Positions 55,125 through 64,000 of a stretch of 64,000 nucleotides of DNA are shown here, piece by piece. A model generated the notes under the pieces. It was not told the DNA's origin and made no database searches. It saw nothing but the letters and a program-made list of their open reading frames with translations. Within the stretch, counting starts at the first letter, position 1. Each line of letters begins with the position of its first letter. The stretch lies in the NCBI RefSeq assembly GCF_902167145.1, contig NC_050102.1:14012850-14076849 (forward strand), written 5' to 3'. The stretch comes from Zea mays. Its lineage: Eukaryota > Streptophyta > Magnoliopsida > Poales > Poaceae. Both the position numbers and the translations under genes were made by a program.

Positions 55125-56192
55125 TGTCGGAGAGCAAATCTCTGACCGGGTGGCGGAGTGCACCCGCCCTAAATCCTAAGATGAGGAGGGGCCTAGGCGT
55201 TTTGCTTGTTAGCAGGGAAAATGGGAAGAACGCAAGAACACACGAGGGTTTAGAGTGGTTCGGGTCGCCGGAGCGTAACACCCTACTCCACTGTGTGATG
55301 TATTGCTTGTGAGCTTGTATGAGCTTGTGAGTCTAAGACTGGATCTGCCTTGTAACGTCGCATGCCTCCCCTTTTATAGCTGAAGGGGGACATGTACAAA
55401 GGTACTGGGCCCCAACATGTGGGCCTAGGGACATAAAGAATATAGCGCTTGCAGCTACAAATGTTTGCTGCTGGGGCCAACTTCTTGTGCCCCGGCGCCC
55501 GAGATCTCCGTATCCTTGGCGTACAGGGGAAGCTTCTTGTAGAAGGGATGGTGAGCACAGTGCGCCGCTCGGCACGGGCGTACTGTTTACCAATAGACTG
55601 GACAGGGGCGTTGCCTGCTGGATGACCTTGACGTCGTCTGCCTGCAGATAGGACAGGGCGCATTAAATGCTGAGAGGGCGTGTCGCCCGTCAGCGTGGTG
55701 GCAGGCGGCACGTCCTCTCCGCAATAAATGCAAAGATTGCACGGTTGTATGGGCCTTACGTCAGGCTCGGCCCGTTGGCTTATGTCACGAGCCACAAGCC
55801 ACGCGGTAGCAGCGGGTTTCTGCCTGATCGGGAGCGTAGGGCAAGGCCTGGACATGTGTCAGCACCAGACCCTTGCTTGTGCCGGGGTCCTCTCCGTCCC
55901 AGGACCTTGCTAAGGCCCGGACATCTCTTGGGGGACCTGGGACCCACCCGAGGGACCCGACATGTCTTCTCGGGAGCTCCGGACTCGTACACACAGGGGT
56001 CCGGTGTTCCTCTGCGGAGGTCCGGACCCAACGACGCTTCCTGGGATGTATTATCTTTCCTCACCACGCGGTGCCCTTAGGCTTGCCCATGTGGTGGGGT
56101 CGGGTGCCGCTCTCCGTGTGACCTGGAGGTGTCGTACGGGTGCAGCGTCTTCATACTGTAGAAGAAGGTACCCCTGTTTCAAGGTACCGACA
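55125..56192 (-). repeat. Element A 5' LTR (1068 bp)
   Basis: TGTCGGAGAGC...CCGACA. It retains the 59 bp missing from the left LTR. The minus-strand TATA box CTATAAAAG is at 55371-55379. Confidence 0.93.
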
Positions 56193-56197
56193 GATAT
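56193..56197. repeat. Target site duplication of element A (right)
   Basis: GATAT, matching 2303-2307. Confidence 0.92.
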
Positions 56198-56645
56198 GTA
56201 TTCTGCATGCGGAAAAATCGGACAAGGATCTACCCAACGAGTGAACCCACAATTCTCCTTGACCAATGAATGTTGCATAAATGTTTATAGTTAGTTTCAC
56301 TGAACAACAAAATTATTTAGAACAAAGGATTAGAAAATAATTTTTACATATGCATAAGGACATCTGAAGAAACGTCGGCCTCCATCAATTCCACCCTCAA
56401 CGAACATCTGCACGAAGCAATCCTCACCATGCATGCACTTCGGCCAATATTCTCTACTAGTATCGTAGGACCTAAGTCTAACCTCTTTGTTGAAATCTTT
56501 TTTTACTTTGAACTGGAAAGTTAAATACCGCCTCTTCAAAAAAATCTGGACCAAGAGGGCCATCGAAACACAATGGAGGTGACTTCCCTCCATCCTTTCG
56601 TCTCTCATTTCCCACACCCTTGGCCCTAGAAGACCCTGAAGCCAT
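56193..56645 (-). pseudogene. GRF zinc-finger gene, 5' part (split by element A)
   Basis: Starts MASGSSRAK at 56643-56645, with a TATATATA box at about 56684-56691. Exon 1 runs to 56348 before GTAAAA. It encodes the zinc-finger-like WPKCMHGEDCFVQM ... RRFFRCPYA (C..C..RRFF.C of GRF type), but a T7 run at 56498-56504 shifts the frame between the start and this motif. Exon 2 begins about 56257 (ENCGFTRWVDPCP) and enters element A at 56192. It continues in phase at 2307. GRF fingers bind single-stranded nucleic acid in some proteins; the role of this gene is unknown. It is doubly disabled. Confidence 0.7.
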
Positions 56646-56739
56646 TTGTATTGCACAATGAAGCAAATGTACAAAGGATCGTGTATATATAGGCGAAAGG
56701 ATAGGTAGTGTAGTGGATTTTGATAATGGATATGTACAA

Positions 56740-56955
56740 AAACTCTGAAAAGGCTATGTTCTGGTTCTGAAAAGGCTACATGTCCTACTCATAATGTAGG
56801 ATATTGTTGATTATGAAAAGGCTATATGTAACAGTGACATTGTAGGATAGTATTGCTCCTGAAAAGGCTACGAAATGGCTCTGAAAAGGCTAGATGCTAG
56901 TCCGAAAATTGATGCTTCTAAAAAGGCTATGTAATAGTTCTGAAAAGGCTACATG
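56740..56955. repeat. Seven dispersed copies of a CTGAAAAGGCTA word
   Basis: TCTGAAAAGGCTA or a one- or two-base variant occurs near 56742, 56765, 56811, 56856, 56879, 56915 and 56937, spaced about 22-46 bases apart. It lies just upstream of the GRF gene promoter, so it is either regulatory or a decayed satellite-like array. Confidence 0.7.
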
Positions 56956-56999
56956 ACATATTCACAGATTTCACAAAATTTTGGCAGGGTTTTCCCTGT

Positions 57000-57222
57000 T
57001 TTTTTGTCAATCCAACATATACACATAGATAAGCATAACATACAAGTGCATACAATTTTAAAAAATTCCAAGCAAGCTCATAAAAGTCCAAACAAGTGCA
57101 TAATAGTCCATAGAAATCATACAAGTCCATAAAAAGGCCATACAAGCCCGTATAGGCCAAACAAGTCATTACAAGTCCATAGAATTCATACGCTACATAA
57201 CAAGTCCATAGAGTCCAAAACA
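57000..57222. repeat. Degenerate ACAAGTCCATA-rich repeat
   Basis: About a dozen imperfect 10-12-base units (CAAGTCCATA, CAAGTGCATA, AAGTCCAAA). Simple-repeat expansion; an open minus frame here is an artefact of the repeats. Confidence 0.6.
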
Positions 57223-57224
57223 AG

Positions 57225-58027
57225 TCAACGTCTCCTAGTCTTACCCTTGCCTAAAGCGTCGGTGTCTGGAGTGTAATGTTGTGGAGAGCGGTGTCGCCTA
57301 CGATCTTCTGGTTGTAATGGTTGTGTCGAAGGAGCCCCCTGAAGCTGTGAAGGTCCTATCTCACCGTGATCGAAGTCGAAGCCAACACCCATTCCTGTGG
57401 ATGGCATTGCTGTGTGGGTATACGATGGTACATGGACGTCATGTGCAACATTAGTCCTGCAGCCACAGCGAGCAGCAGCTCCACGTAGGCGCCTATATAA
57501 ACGTTGCATGCCACAGACATATTAGTTTACAACATATTCATAACAAGCTAAAGGCTATAAACGATGCAGGTAGGCTTACCTCCAAGAAGCTGCGCATGCT
57601 GCTGTCGCCCACAATCAAAAGTTGGCGATCAATGTCCTCTACCGAGCGTCTCAATGTGTTACCCTGTACAACACAATTTGCATCAAACATACAATTTATA
57701 CATGTCGAGTATTAAAATCGAGTAAAACTTACCACTCGATCCAAGATGGGTGCCGCCTCCACTTGGGTTCCCAGTCTAGTGGACAGGTCGTACTCCGTTT
57801 CTTCATCGTCAGAAGAATCAATGTCGGTGTAGTCATCCGCTGTCCACTGCTGGCGAAGCTTACAACGAGTCGCACCCTGGTACCAAGCTTGGTACCGCCT
57901 ATAGTCACTGTTGTTGTGCAACTCATCGTTGGAATATACATTCTCACCACCCAAATCTCATTCATTAATAAATGTCAGATGATGTTGACGAAAGTCTGTT
58001 ATCTTCTTTTGCTTCCGCCGGTCAAAT
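57225..58027 (-). pseudogene. Plant-mobile-domain (MAIN-like) gene, 3' exons
   Basis: Exons on the minus strand: 58027-57733 (acceptor TGTAG, donor GTAAGT), 57663-57580 (acceptor CAG, donor GTAAGC, exactly 28 codons) and about 57506-57225. The sequence has YRRYQAWYQGATRCKLRQQW, an acidic SSDDEETEYD and a LYRRLRGAAARCGCR tail, which I recall from grass plant-mobile-domain proteins of Mutator-type transposon relatives. It is broken by TGA at 57955-57957 inside the first of these exons. The last exon fits the phase only if it begins near 57506, where AG is absent. The 5' exons are missing because an unrelated repeat begins at about 58093. Confidence 0.55.
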
Positions 58028-58092
58028 CTACACACAAACCATATCATATAAAGAACACAAAGTTGCGAATGATTGATGTTATAGATTACATT

Positions 58093-58671
58093 GTGAAAGT
58101 CGCCTAGAGGGGGGGTGAATAGGGCGAATCTGAAATTTACAAACTTAAGCACACACTACAAGTCGGGTTAGCGTTAGAATTAAATGCGAGTCCGAAAGAG
58201 AGGGCGAAAAACAAATCACAAGCAAATAAAGCGGATGACACGGTGATTTGTTTTACCGAGGTTCGGTTCTTGCAAACCTACTCCCCGTTGAGGTGGTCAC
58301 AAAGACTGGGTCTCTTTCAACCCTTTCCCTCTCTCAAACGGTCACTTAGACCGAGTGAGCTTCTCTTCTCAATCAAATGGGACACTAAGTCCCCACAAGG
58401 ACCACCACACAATTGGTGTCTCTTGTCTTGGTTACAATTGAGTTGATCACAAGAAAGAATGAGAAAGGAAAGCAATCCAAGCGCAAGAGCTCAAATGAAC
58501 ACAAGTCTCTCTCTCTCACTAGTCATTAATTGATTGGAATGATCTTTGGACTTGGGAGAGGATTTGATCTCTTTGGTGTGTCTTGTATTGAATGCTATAG
58601 CTCTTGTAAGGTGTAGAAGTCTGAAAAACTTGGATGCAATGAATGGTGGGTGGTTGGGGTATTTATAGCCC
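58093..58671. repeat. Unclassified interspersed repeat, left part
   Basis: Begins around GTCGCCTAGAGGGGGGG and runs to the LTR of element E. It resembles a high-copy grass repeat I recall (GTGAATAGGGCGAA, ACCGAGGTTCGGTTC) but cannot classify. No coding frame is credible. The other half should lie beyond the window, after element E. Confidence 0.5.
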
Positions 58672-60048
58672 TGTCGGGGACCATAATTAGGGGTACCCTC
58701 AAGACGCCTAATTCTCAGCTGGTAACCCCCATCAGCATAAAGCTGCAAAGGCCTGATGGGTACGATTAAGTCAGGGATCAGTCCACACGAGTGACTCGAT
58801 CACGCTTCACCCGAGCCTAGCCTCGGCCAAGGGCAGCCGACCTCGAGAGACTTCCGTCTCGCCCGAGGCCCCCTTTTTATGGCGGACACATCACCGGCTC
58901 GCCCGAGGCCTTGGCTTCGCTCAGAAGCAACCTTGACTAAATCGCCGCACCGACTGACCAAATTGCAGGGGCATTTAACGCAAAGGTGGCCTGACACCTT
59001 TATCCTGACACACGCCCCCGGCAGAGCCGAAGTGACCGCCGTCACTCCACCGCTCCACTGGCCAGTCTGACAGAAGGACAGCGCCGCCTGCACCACTCCG
59101 ACTGCAGTGCCACTCGACAGAGTGAGTCTGACAGGCAGTCAGGCCTTGCCAAAGGCGCCACGGCGAACTCCGCCCCGCCCGACCCCAGGGCTCGGACTCG
59201 GGCTAAGACCCGAAAGACGGCGAACTCTGCTCCGCCCGACCCCAGGGCTCGGACTCGGGCTAAGACCCGGAAGACGGCGAACTCCGCTCCGCCCGACCCC
59301 AGGGCTCGGACTCGGGCTAAGACCCGGAAGACGGCGAACTCCGCTCCGCCCGACCCCAGGGCTCGGACTCGGGCTAAGACCCGGAAGACGGCGAACTCCG
59401 CTCCGCCCGACCCCAGGGCTCGGACTCGGGCTAAGACCCGGAAGACGGCGAACTCCGCTCCGCCCGACCCCAGGGCTCGGACTCGGGCTAAGACCCGGAA
59501 CTCCCCCCAGCTCTCTTACGGAAGCAGGACGACGTCAGCAGGGACTCGACCGCTCCAACAGCTGTCCCTCCGCCAGGCTCCGCCGCACCTCCGACAGCCA
59601 CGACATCACGCCAGCAGGGTGCCCAGATCTCTCCGGCTGCCACATTGGCATGTACCTAGGGCGCTAGCTCTCCCTCCGCTAGACACGTAGCACTCTGCTA
59701 CACCCCCCATTGTACACCTGGATCCTCTCCTTACGACTATAAAAGGGAGGACCAGGGCCTTCTTAGAGAAGGTTGGCCGCGCGGGACCGAGGACGGGACA
59801 GGCGCTCTCTTGGGGCCGCTCGCTTCCCTCACCCGCGTGGACGCTTGTAACCCCCCTACTGCAAGCACACCTGACCTGGGCGCGGGACGAACACGAAGGC
59901 CGCGGGACTTCCACCTCTCTCACGCTCGACTCCGGCCACCTCGCCTCTCCCCCCTTCGCGCTCGCCCACGCGCTCGACCCATCTGGGCTGGGGCACGCAG
60001 CACACTCACTCGTCGGCTTAGGGACCCCCCTGTCTCGAAACGCCGACA
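58672..60048 (+). repeat. Element E 5' LTR (1377 bp, internally deleted)
   Basis: Same ends as D. Six 57-bp units at 59160-59499, the last truncated, then a jump to the sequence equivalent to about 38074 in D, removing about 300 bp. The TATA box CTATAAAAGG near 59737 is retained. Confidence 0.92.
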
Positions 60049-60050
60049 GT

Positions 60051-60068
60051 TGGCGCGCCAGGTAGGGG
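60051..60068 (+). other. Element E primer binding site
   Basis: TGGCGCGCCAGGTAGGGG, as in A, C and D. Confidence 0.8.
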
Positions 60069-60108
60069 CCTACTGCGTGCTGACGAACAGCTCCGCGTCA
60101 AGCTCCAG

Positions 60109-63100
60109 ATGGGCAGTCTCCAGCAACCTCTCCGGCCCGGGACGGTGCTTCGTTTCGGGACTCTTGAGTTCATGTCCTTCGACGGCAGCTACGACATGAT
60201 ACTTCTTCCACCGCCGCGCGACTACGACAATGGCGGCCGACAACCCGCCCGCCGGCGGCGGAATCGACGACGTCTTCCCCGCGTGGTGGAAGGGCAACAT
60301 TCGGGCTCGCTCCGTTCTCTCCCCCGCCAACGGAGGAGGAGGCGGGGCCGTCAAGGCCAGGTGGGAGGCCGCGCTTCGTCGGCCGTCGAGCGAATCGACG
60401 CCCCCGACGCCCCGACGGAAGGCACGCCGGACGTCGACCTCGCGTTCAAGACGGAGGCAAGCGCCGTCCCCCCGCGGCACGCTGACCCCGAGCAAGAAGA
60501 CGACGCCGGCACGCTCGCGGAAAGCCTGCAGGACGTCGCCCTCGAACCAGAGTTGACGGTGCAACCAGTCCCCGATGTGACTACGTCGCTCCTCGTCGAC
60601 AAAAAGGTACCGACTAACTCCCATCTTGCGTCATTTCGACTCGGCCTCAACCCGCCAAACGACCTCGTTTTGGCGGGCGCTCTCATTGAGGCGAGTGCAA
60701 CCCCACTGAGGTTCCGTATGCGGTCGCCTTGGGACCGACTGACGGACGTCTCGACCTACGGGCCCTCTAGGTCCGAGGAAGATGACGATCCCAGCATCGC
60801 TTGGGATTTCTCCGGACTTGGCAACCCCAGTGCCGTGCGGGACTTCATGACCGCATGTGACTACTGCCTATCCGACTGTTCCGATGGAAGCCGCAGCCTT
60901 GGCGACGAGAGCTGCGGCCCAAGCCGCGAATGTTTCCACATCGAGCTAGGGAATCCCTCCGAAGGCAACCATCTTGGCATGCCGGAGGACGGTGATCTCC
61001 CTAGGCCGGTGCCTCGCGCCGACATCCCACGGGAGCTAGCTGTGGTCCCCGCTCCGGCGGGGGGTTACGACCCACAACTCGAGCAAGTCCGCGAGGCGCA
61101 GGCCAGGCTCAACGAGGGAACAGGAGCGCTTGAGCCGATCCGTCGGGACGTCGGACAGGCGTGGGCGGGCCAACCCCTGGCCGGAGAAATACGTCACTTG
61201 CCCCAAGGTCTCCAGCACCGCGTCGCCAACGATGTCAGGATCAGGCCGCCGCCCGCATCCAGCGGGGTTGGTCAAAACCTGGCAACCGCAGCAATGCTCA
61301 TCCGCGCGATGCCGGAGCCGTCAACCACCGAGGGTCGGCGAATCCAGGGAGAACTCAAGAATCTCCTGGAAGGCGCTGCGGCCCGGCGGGCCGAGAGCAC
61401 TGCCTCCCGAAGGCAAGGTTATCCCTCGGAACCTCATGCCGCGACTTCCCGATTCATGCGGGAAGCCTCGGTCTACACCGAGCGCACGCGCAACACCGCG
61501 CCTGCGGCCCCGGGCCACCACGGCAACGAGCACCATCGACGCGACCGTCGGGCTCACCTCGACGAAAGGGTGCGCCGAGGCTACCACCCCAGGCGTGGGG
61601 GGCGCTACGACAGCGGGGAGGATCGGAGTCCCTCGCCCGAACCACCCGGTCCGCAGGCCTTCAGTCGGGCCATCCGACGGGCGCCATTCCCGACCCGGTT
61701 CCGACCCCCGACTACTATCACGAAGTACTCGGGGGAAACGAGACCGGAACTGTGGCTCGCGGACTACCGCCTTGCCTTCCAACTGGGTGGAACGGACGAC
61801 GACAACCTCATCATTCGTAACCTCCCCCTGTTCCTCTCCGACACTGCTCGCGCCTGGTTGGAGCATCTGCCTTCGGGGCAGATCTCCAACTGGGACGACT
61901 TGGTCCAAGCCTTCGCTGGCAATTTCCAGGGCACATACGTGCGCCCCGGGAATTCTTGGGACCTTCGAAGCTGCCGGCAACAGCCGGGGGAGCCGCTTCG
62001 GGACTACATCCGGCGATTCTCGAAGCAGTGCACCGAGCTGCCCAACATCACCGACTCGGATGTCATCGGCGCGTTCCTCGCCGGCACCACTTGCCGCGAC
62101 CTGGTGAGCAAGCTGGGTCGCAAAACCCCCACCAGGGCGAGCGAGCTGATGGACATCGCCACCAAGTTCGCCTCTGGCCAGGAGGCGGTCGAGGCTATCT
62201 TCCGAAAGGACAAGCAGCCCCAGGGCCGCCCATCGGAAGAAGCTCCCGAGGCGTCTGCTCCGCGCGGCGCCAAGAAGAAAGGCAAGAAGAAGTCGCAATC
62301 GAAACGCGACGCCGCTGACGCGGACCTTGTCGCCGCCGCCGAGTATAAGAACCCTCGGAAGCCCCCCGGAGGTGCAAACCTCTTCGACAAGATGCTCAAG
62401 CAGCCGTGCCCCTACCATCAGGGGCCCGTCAAGCACACCCTCGAGGAGTGCGTTATGCTTCGGCGTCACTTCCACAGGACCGGGCCACCCGCCGAGGGTG
62501 GCAGGGCCCGCGACGACGACAAGAACGAAGATCTCCTAGCAGGAGAATTCCCCGAGGTCCGCGACTGCTTCATGATCTATGGAGGGCATGCGGCGAATAC
62601 CTCGGCTCGGCACCGCAAGCAAGAGCGCCGGGAGGTCTGCTCGGTGAAGGTGGCGGCGCCAGTCTACCTAGACTGGTCCGACAAGCCCATCACTTTCGAC
62701 CAGGCCGACCACCCCGATCATGTGCCGAGCCCGGGGAAATACCCGCTCGTCGTCGACCCCGTTGTCGGCGATGTCAGGCTCACCAAGGTCCTGATGGATG
62801 GGGGCAGCTGCCTCAACATCATCTACGCCGAGACCCTCAAGCTCCTGCGCGTCGATCTGTCCTCCGTCCGAGCAGGCGCTGCGCCCTTCCACGGGATCAT
62901 CCCTGGGAAGCGCGTCCAGCCCCTCGGGCGACTCGACCTCCCCGTCTGCTTCGGGACACCCTCCAACTTCCGAAGGGAGACCCTGACGTTCGAGGTGGTC
63001 GGGTTCCGAGGAACCTACCACGCCGTGCTAGGGAGGCCATGCTACGCGAAGTTCTTGGCCGTCCCCAACTACACCTACTTGAAGCTCAAGATGCCGGGCC

Positions 63101-63357
63101 CCAACGGGGTCATCACCGTCGGCCCCACGTACAAACACGCGTTCGAATGCGACGTGGAGTGCGTGGAGTACGCCGAGGCCCTCGCCGAGTCCGAGGCCCT
63201 CATCGCCGACCTGGAGAACCTCTCCAAGGAGGTGCCAGACGTGAAGCGCCACGCCGGCAACTTCGAACCAGCGGAGACGGTCAAGGCCGTCCCTCTCGAC
63301 CCCAGTGGCGACACCACCAAGCAGGTCCGGATCGGTTCCGGGCTCGACCCCAAATAG
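60109..63357 (+). CDS. gag: Element E gag-protease polyprotein (1082 aa)
   Basis: Same length and boundaries as in C and D, with no break. It has more amino-acid replacements than C versus D, for example KQCTELPN in place of KQRTELPN in the gag domain. Protease active site MDGGSCLNII is conserved. It ends at TAG 63355-63357 in AAA TAG GAA. Confidence 0.93.
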   Translation: MGSLQQPLRPGTVLRFGTLEFMSFDGSYDMILLPPPRDYDNGGRQPARRRRNRRRLPRVVEGQHSGSLRSLPRQRRRRRGRQGQVGGRASSAVERIDAPDAPTEGTPDVDLAFKTEASAVPPRHADPEQEDDAGTLAESLQDVALEPELTVQPVPDVTTSLLVDKKVPTNSHLASFRLGLNPPNDLVLAGALIEASATPLRFRMRSPWDRLTDVSTYGPSRSEEDDDPSIAWDFSGLGNPSAVRDFMTACDYCLSDCSDGSRSLGDESCGPSRECFHIELGNPSEGNHLGMPEDGDLPRPVPRADIPRELAVVPAPAGGYDPQLEQVREAQARLNEGTGALEPIRRDVGQAWAGQPLAGEIRHLPQGLQHRVANDVRIRPPPASSGVGQNLATAAMLIRAMPEPSTTEGRRIQGELKNLLEGAAARRAESTASRRQGYPSEPHAATSRFMREASVYTERTRNTAPAAPGHHGNEHHRRDRRAHLDERVRRGYHPRRGGRYDSGEDRSPSPEPPGPQAFSRAIRRAPFPTRFRPPTTITKYSGETRPELWLADYRLAFQLGGTDDDNLIIRNLPLFLSDTARAWLEHLPSGQISNWDDLVQAFAGNFQGTYVRPGNSWDLRSCRQQPGEPLRDYIRRFSKQCTELPNITDSDVIGAFLAGTTCRDLVSKLGRKTPTRASELMDIATKFASGQEAVEAIFRKDKQPQGRPSEEAPEASAPRGAKKKGKKKSQSKRDAADADLVAAAEYKNPRKPPGGANLFDKMLKQPCPYHQGPVKHTLEECVMLRRHFHRTGPPAEGGRARDDDKNEDLLAGEFPEVRDCFMIYGGHAANTSARHRKQERREVCSVKVAAPVYLDWSDKPITFDQADHPDHVPSPGKYPLVVDPVVGDVRLTKVLMDGGSCLNIIYAETLKLLRVDLSSVRAGAAPFHGIIPGKRVQPLGRLDLPVCFGTPSNFRRETLTFEVVGFRGTYHAVLGRPCYAKFLAVPNYTYLKLKMPGPNGVITVGPTYKHAFECDVECVEYAEALAESEALIADLENLSKEVPDVKRHAGNFEPAETVKAVPLDPSGDTTKQVRIGSGLDPK

Positions 63358-64000
63358 GAAGCAGTGCTCGTCGACTTTCTCCGCGCGAACGCCGACATCT
63401 TTGCGTGGAGTCCCTCGGACATGCCCGGCATACCGAGGGATGTCGCCGAGCACTCGCTGGATATTCGGGCCGGAGCCCGACCCGTCCGGCAGCCTCTGCG
63501 CCGATTCGACGAGGAGAAGCGCAGAGTGATTGGCGAAGAGATCCACAAGCTAATGGCAGCAGGGTTCATCAAAGAGGTATTCCATCCCGAATGGCTTGCC
63601 AACCCTGTGCTTGTGAGGAAGAAAGGGGGGAAATGGCGGATGTGTGTAGACTACACTGGTCTCAACAAAGCATGTCCGAAGGTTCCCTACCCTCTGCCTC
63701 GCATCGACCAAATCGTGGATTCCACCGCTGGGTGCGAAACCCTGTCCTTCCTCGACGCCTACTCAGGGTATCACCAGATCCGGATGAAAGAGTCCGACCA
63801 GCTCGCGACTTCTTTCATCACGCCGTTCGGCATGTACTGCTATGTCACCATGCCGTTCGGTTTGAGGAATGCGGGCGCGACGTACCAGCGGTGCATGAAC
63901 CATGTGTTCGGCGAACACATCGGTCGCACAGTCGAGGCCTACGTCGATGACATCGTAGTCAAGACAAGGAAGGCTTCCGACCTCCTCTCCGACCTTGAAG
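63358..64000 (+). CDS. pol: Element E pol, N-terminal part (continues past window)
   Basis: Open in phase after the amber codon. It reaches RT motifs [13 protein letters not shown] and YVDD (about 63940-63951) and is cut by the window end. Confidence 0.9.

Larger units (their letters stand above)
2308..56192 (-). mobile_element. Element A: Tat-lineage gypsy retrotransposon, old host of the nest
   Basis: TG...CA LTRs (2308-3316 and 55125-56192) are flanked by perfect 5-bp duplications. The element reads right to left: 5' LTR, PBS, gag, protease, RT, RNase H, archaeal-type RNase H, integrase, an antisense ORF, polypurine tract, 3' LTR. Its own DNA is about 10.7 kb, cut into three blocks by element B (3822-32791) and element D (36872-51047). 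The archaeal-type RNase H after a degenerate RNase H places it in the Tat lineage. About 44 LTR mismatches in 1 kb were counted by eye (about 4%), plus a 59-bp deletion in the left LTR. gag, integrase and the antisense ORF are broken, so it is defective. I cannot name the family. Confidence 0.93.
58672..64000 (+). mobile_element. Element E: third Huck-like retrotransposon (cut by window end)
   Basis: 5' LTR 58672-60048, PBS at 60051-60068, gag-protease 60109-63357, amber, and pol open to the window edge. The LTR lacks about 300 bp after the 57-bp array. The left flanking pentamer is AGCCC; the right end is not visible. It is more different from C and D than these are from each other. Confidence 0.92.

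Noticed and set aside
62406..63950. 514-codon alternative frame crossing the gag-pol amber in E (also 26745-28289 in C)
   Set aside because: Arg/Pro-rich shadow frame, shorter in D, with no domain and no need for it given the intact gag-pro and pol frames.
1..64000. tRNA, rRNA or other structural RNA genes
   Set aside because: I saw no cloverleaf, rRNA block or snRNA signature; the tRNA-like words found are the retrotransposon primer binding sites.

Overview
This is plant nuclear DNA from a large, repeat-rich grass genome. Maize or a close Zea relative fits best. The reasons are the nested gypsy (Ty3-type) LTR retrotransposons, the GC-rich Tat-lineage elements whose LTR start I recall from the maize Huck family, a Tekay/Del-type chromovirus with very long LTRs, and plant genes with GT-AG introns and TATA boxes. 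Nothing bacterial is present. Family names are from memory and were not checked against a database.

Layout. The edges (1-2307 and 56193-58092) hold remnants of low-copy, probably transposon-associated genes. On the plus strand is a three-exon gene with a CxC..C Cys cluster (1155-1837). Facing it on the minus strand is a GRF-type zinc-finger gene that starts at 56645 and ends at 2107, because 53.9 kb of retrotransposon lies inside its second exon. Behind it is the 3' part of a plant-mobile-domain (MAIN-like) gene (57225-58027).

The nest has three levels, each with direct evidence. Element A (2308-56192, minus, Tat lineage, LTRs about 4% different, TSD gatat) is the oldest. Two elements sit in it. 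Element B (3822-32791, plus, Tekay/Del chromovirus, 4.3 kb LTRs, TSD ctgct) lies in its 3' antisense-ORF region. Element D (36872-51047, plus, Huck-like, TSD cacac/cacat) lies in its second RNase H. Element C (18321-32327, minus, same family as D, TSD ttagt) is inserted in the 3' LTR of B. A third Huck-like copy, E (58672 to the window edge, plus), sits in an unclassified repeat. LTR divergence by eye is largest in A, smaller in B and about 0.2-0.4% in C and D, which matches the nesting order.

Coding content. C and D each keep an uninterrupted gag-protease frame (1082 codons) and an uninterrupted RT / RNase H / archaeal-type RNase H / integrase frame, so both look recently active. In A, C, D and E the protease and RT frames are in phase and separated by one amber codon in the same context, AAA TAG GAA; this suggests stop-codon readthrough. 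Extra non-gag-pol ORFs occur in all three element types: a coiled-coil ORF before gag in B, an antisense coiled-coil ORF after integrase in A, and an antisense ORF with its own TATA-like box in C and D. The antisense ORF of C and D lies partly in a block that is far more divergent between the two copies than the DNA on either side.
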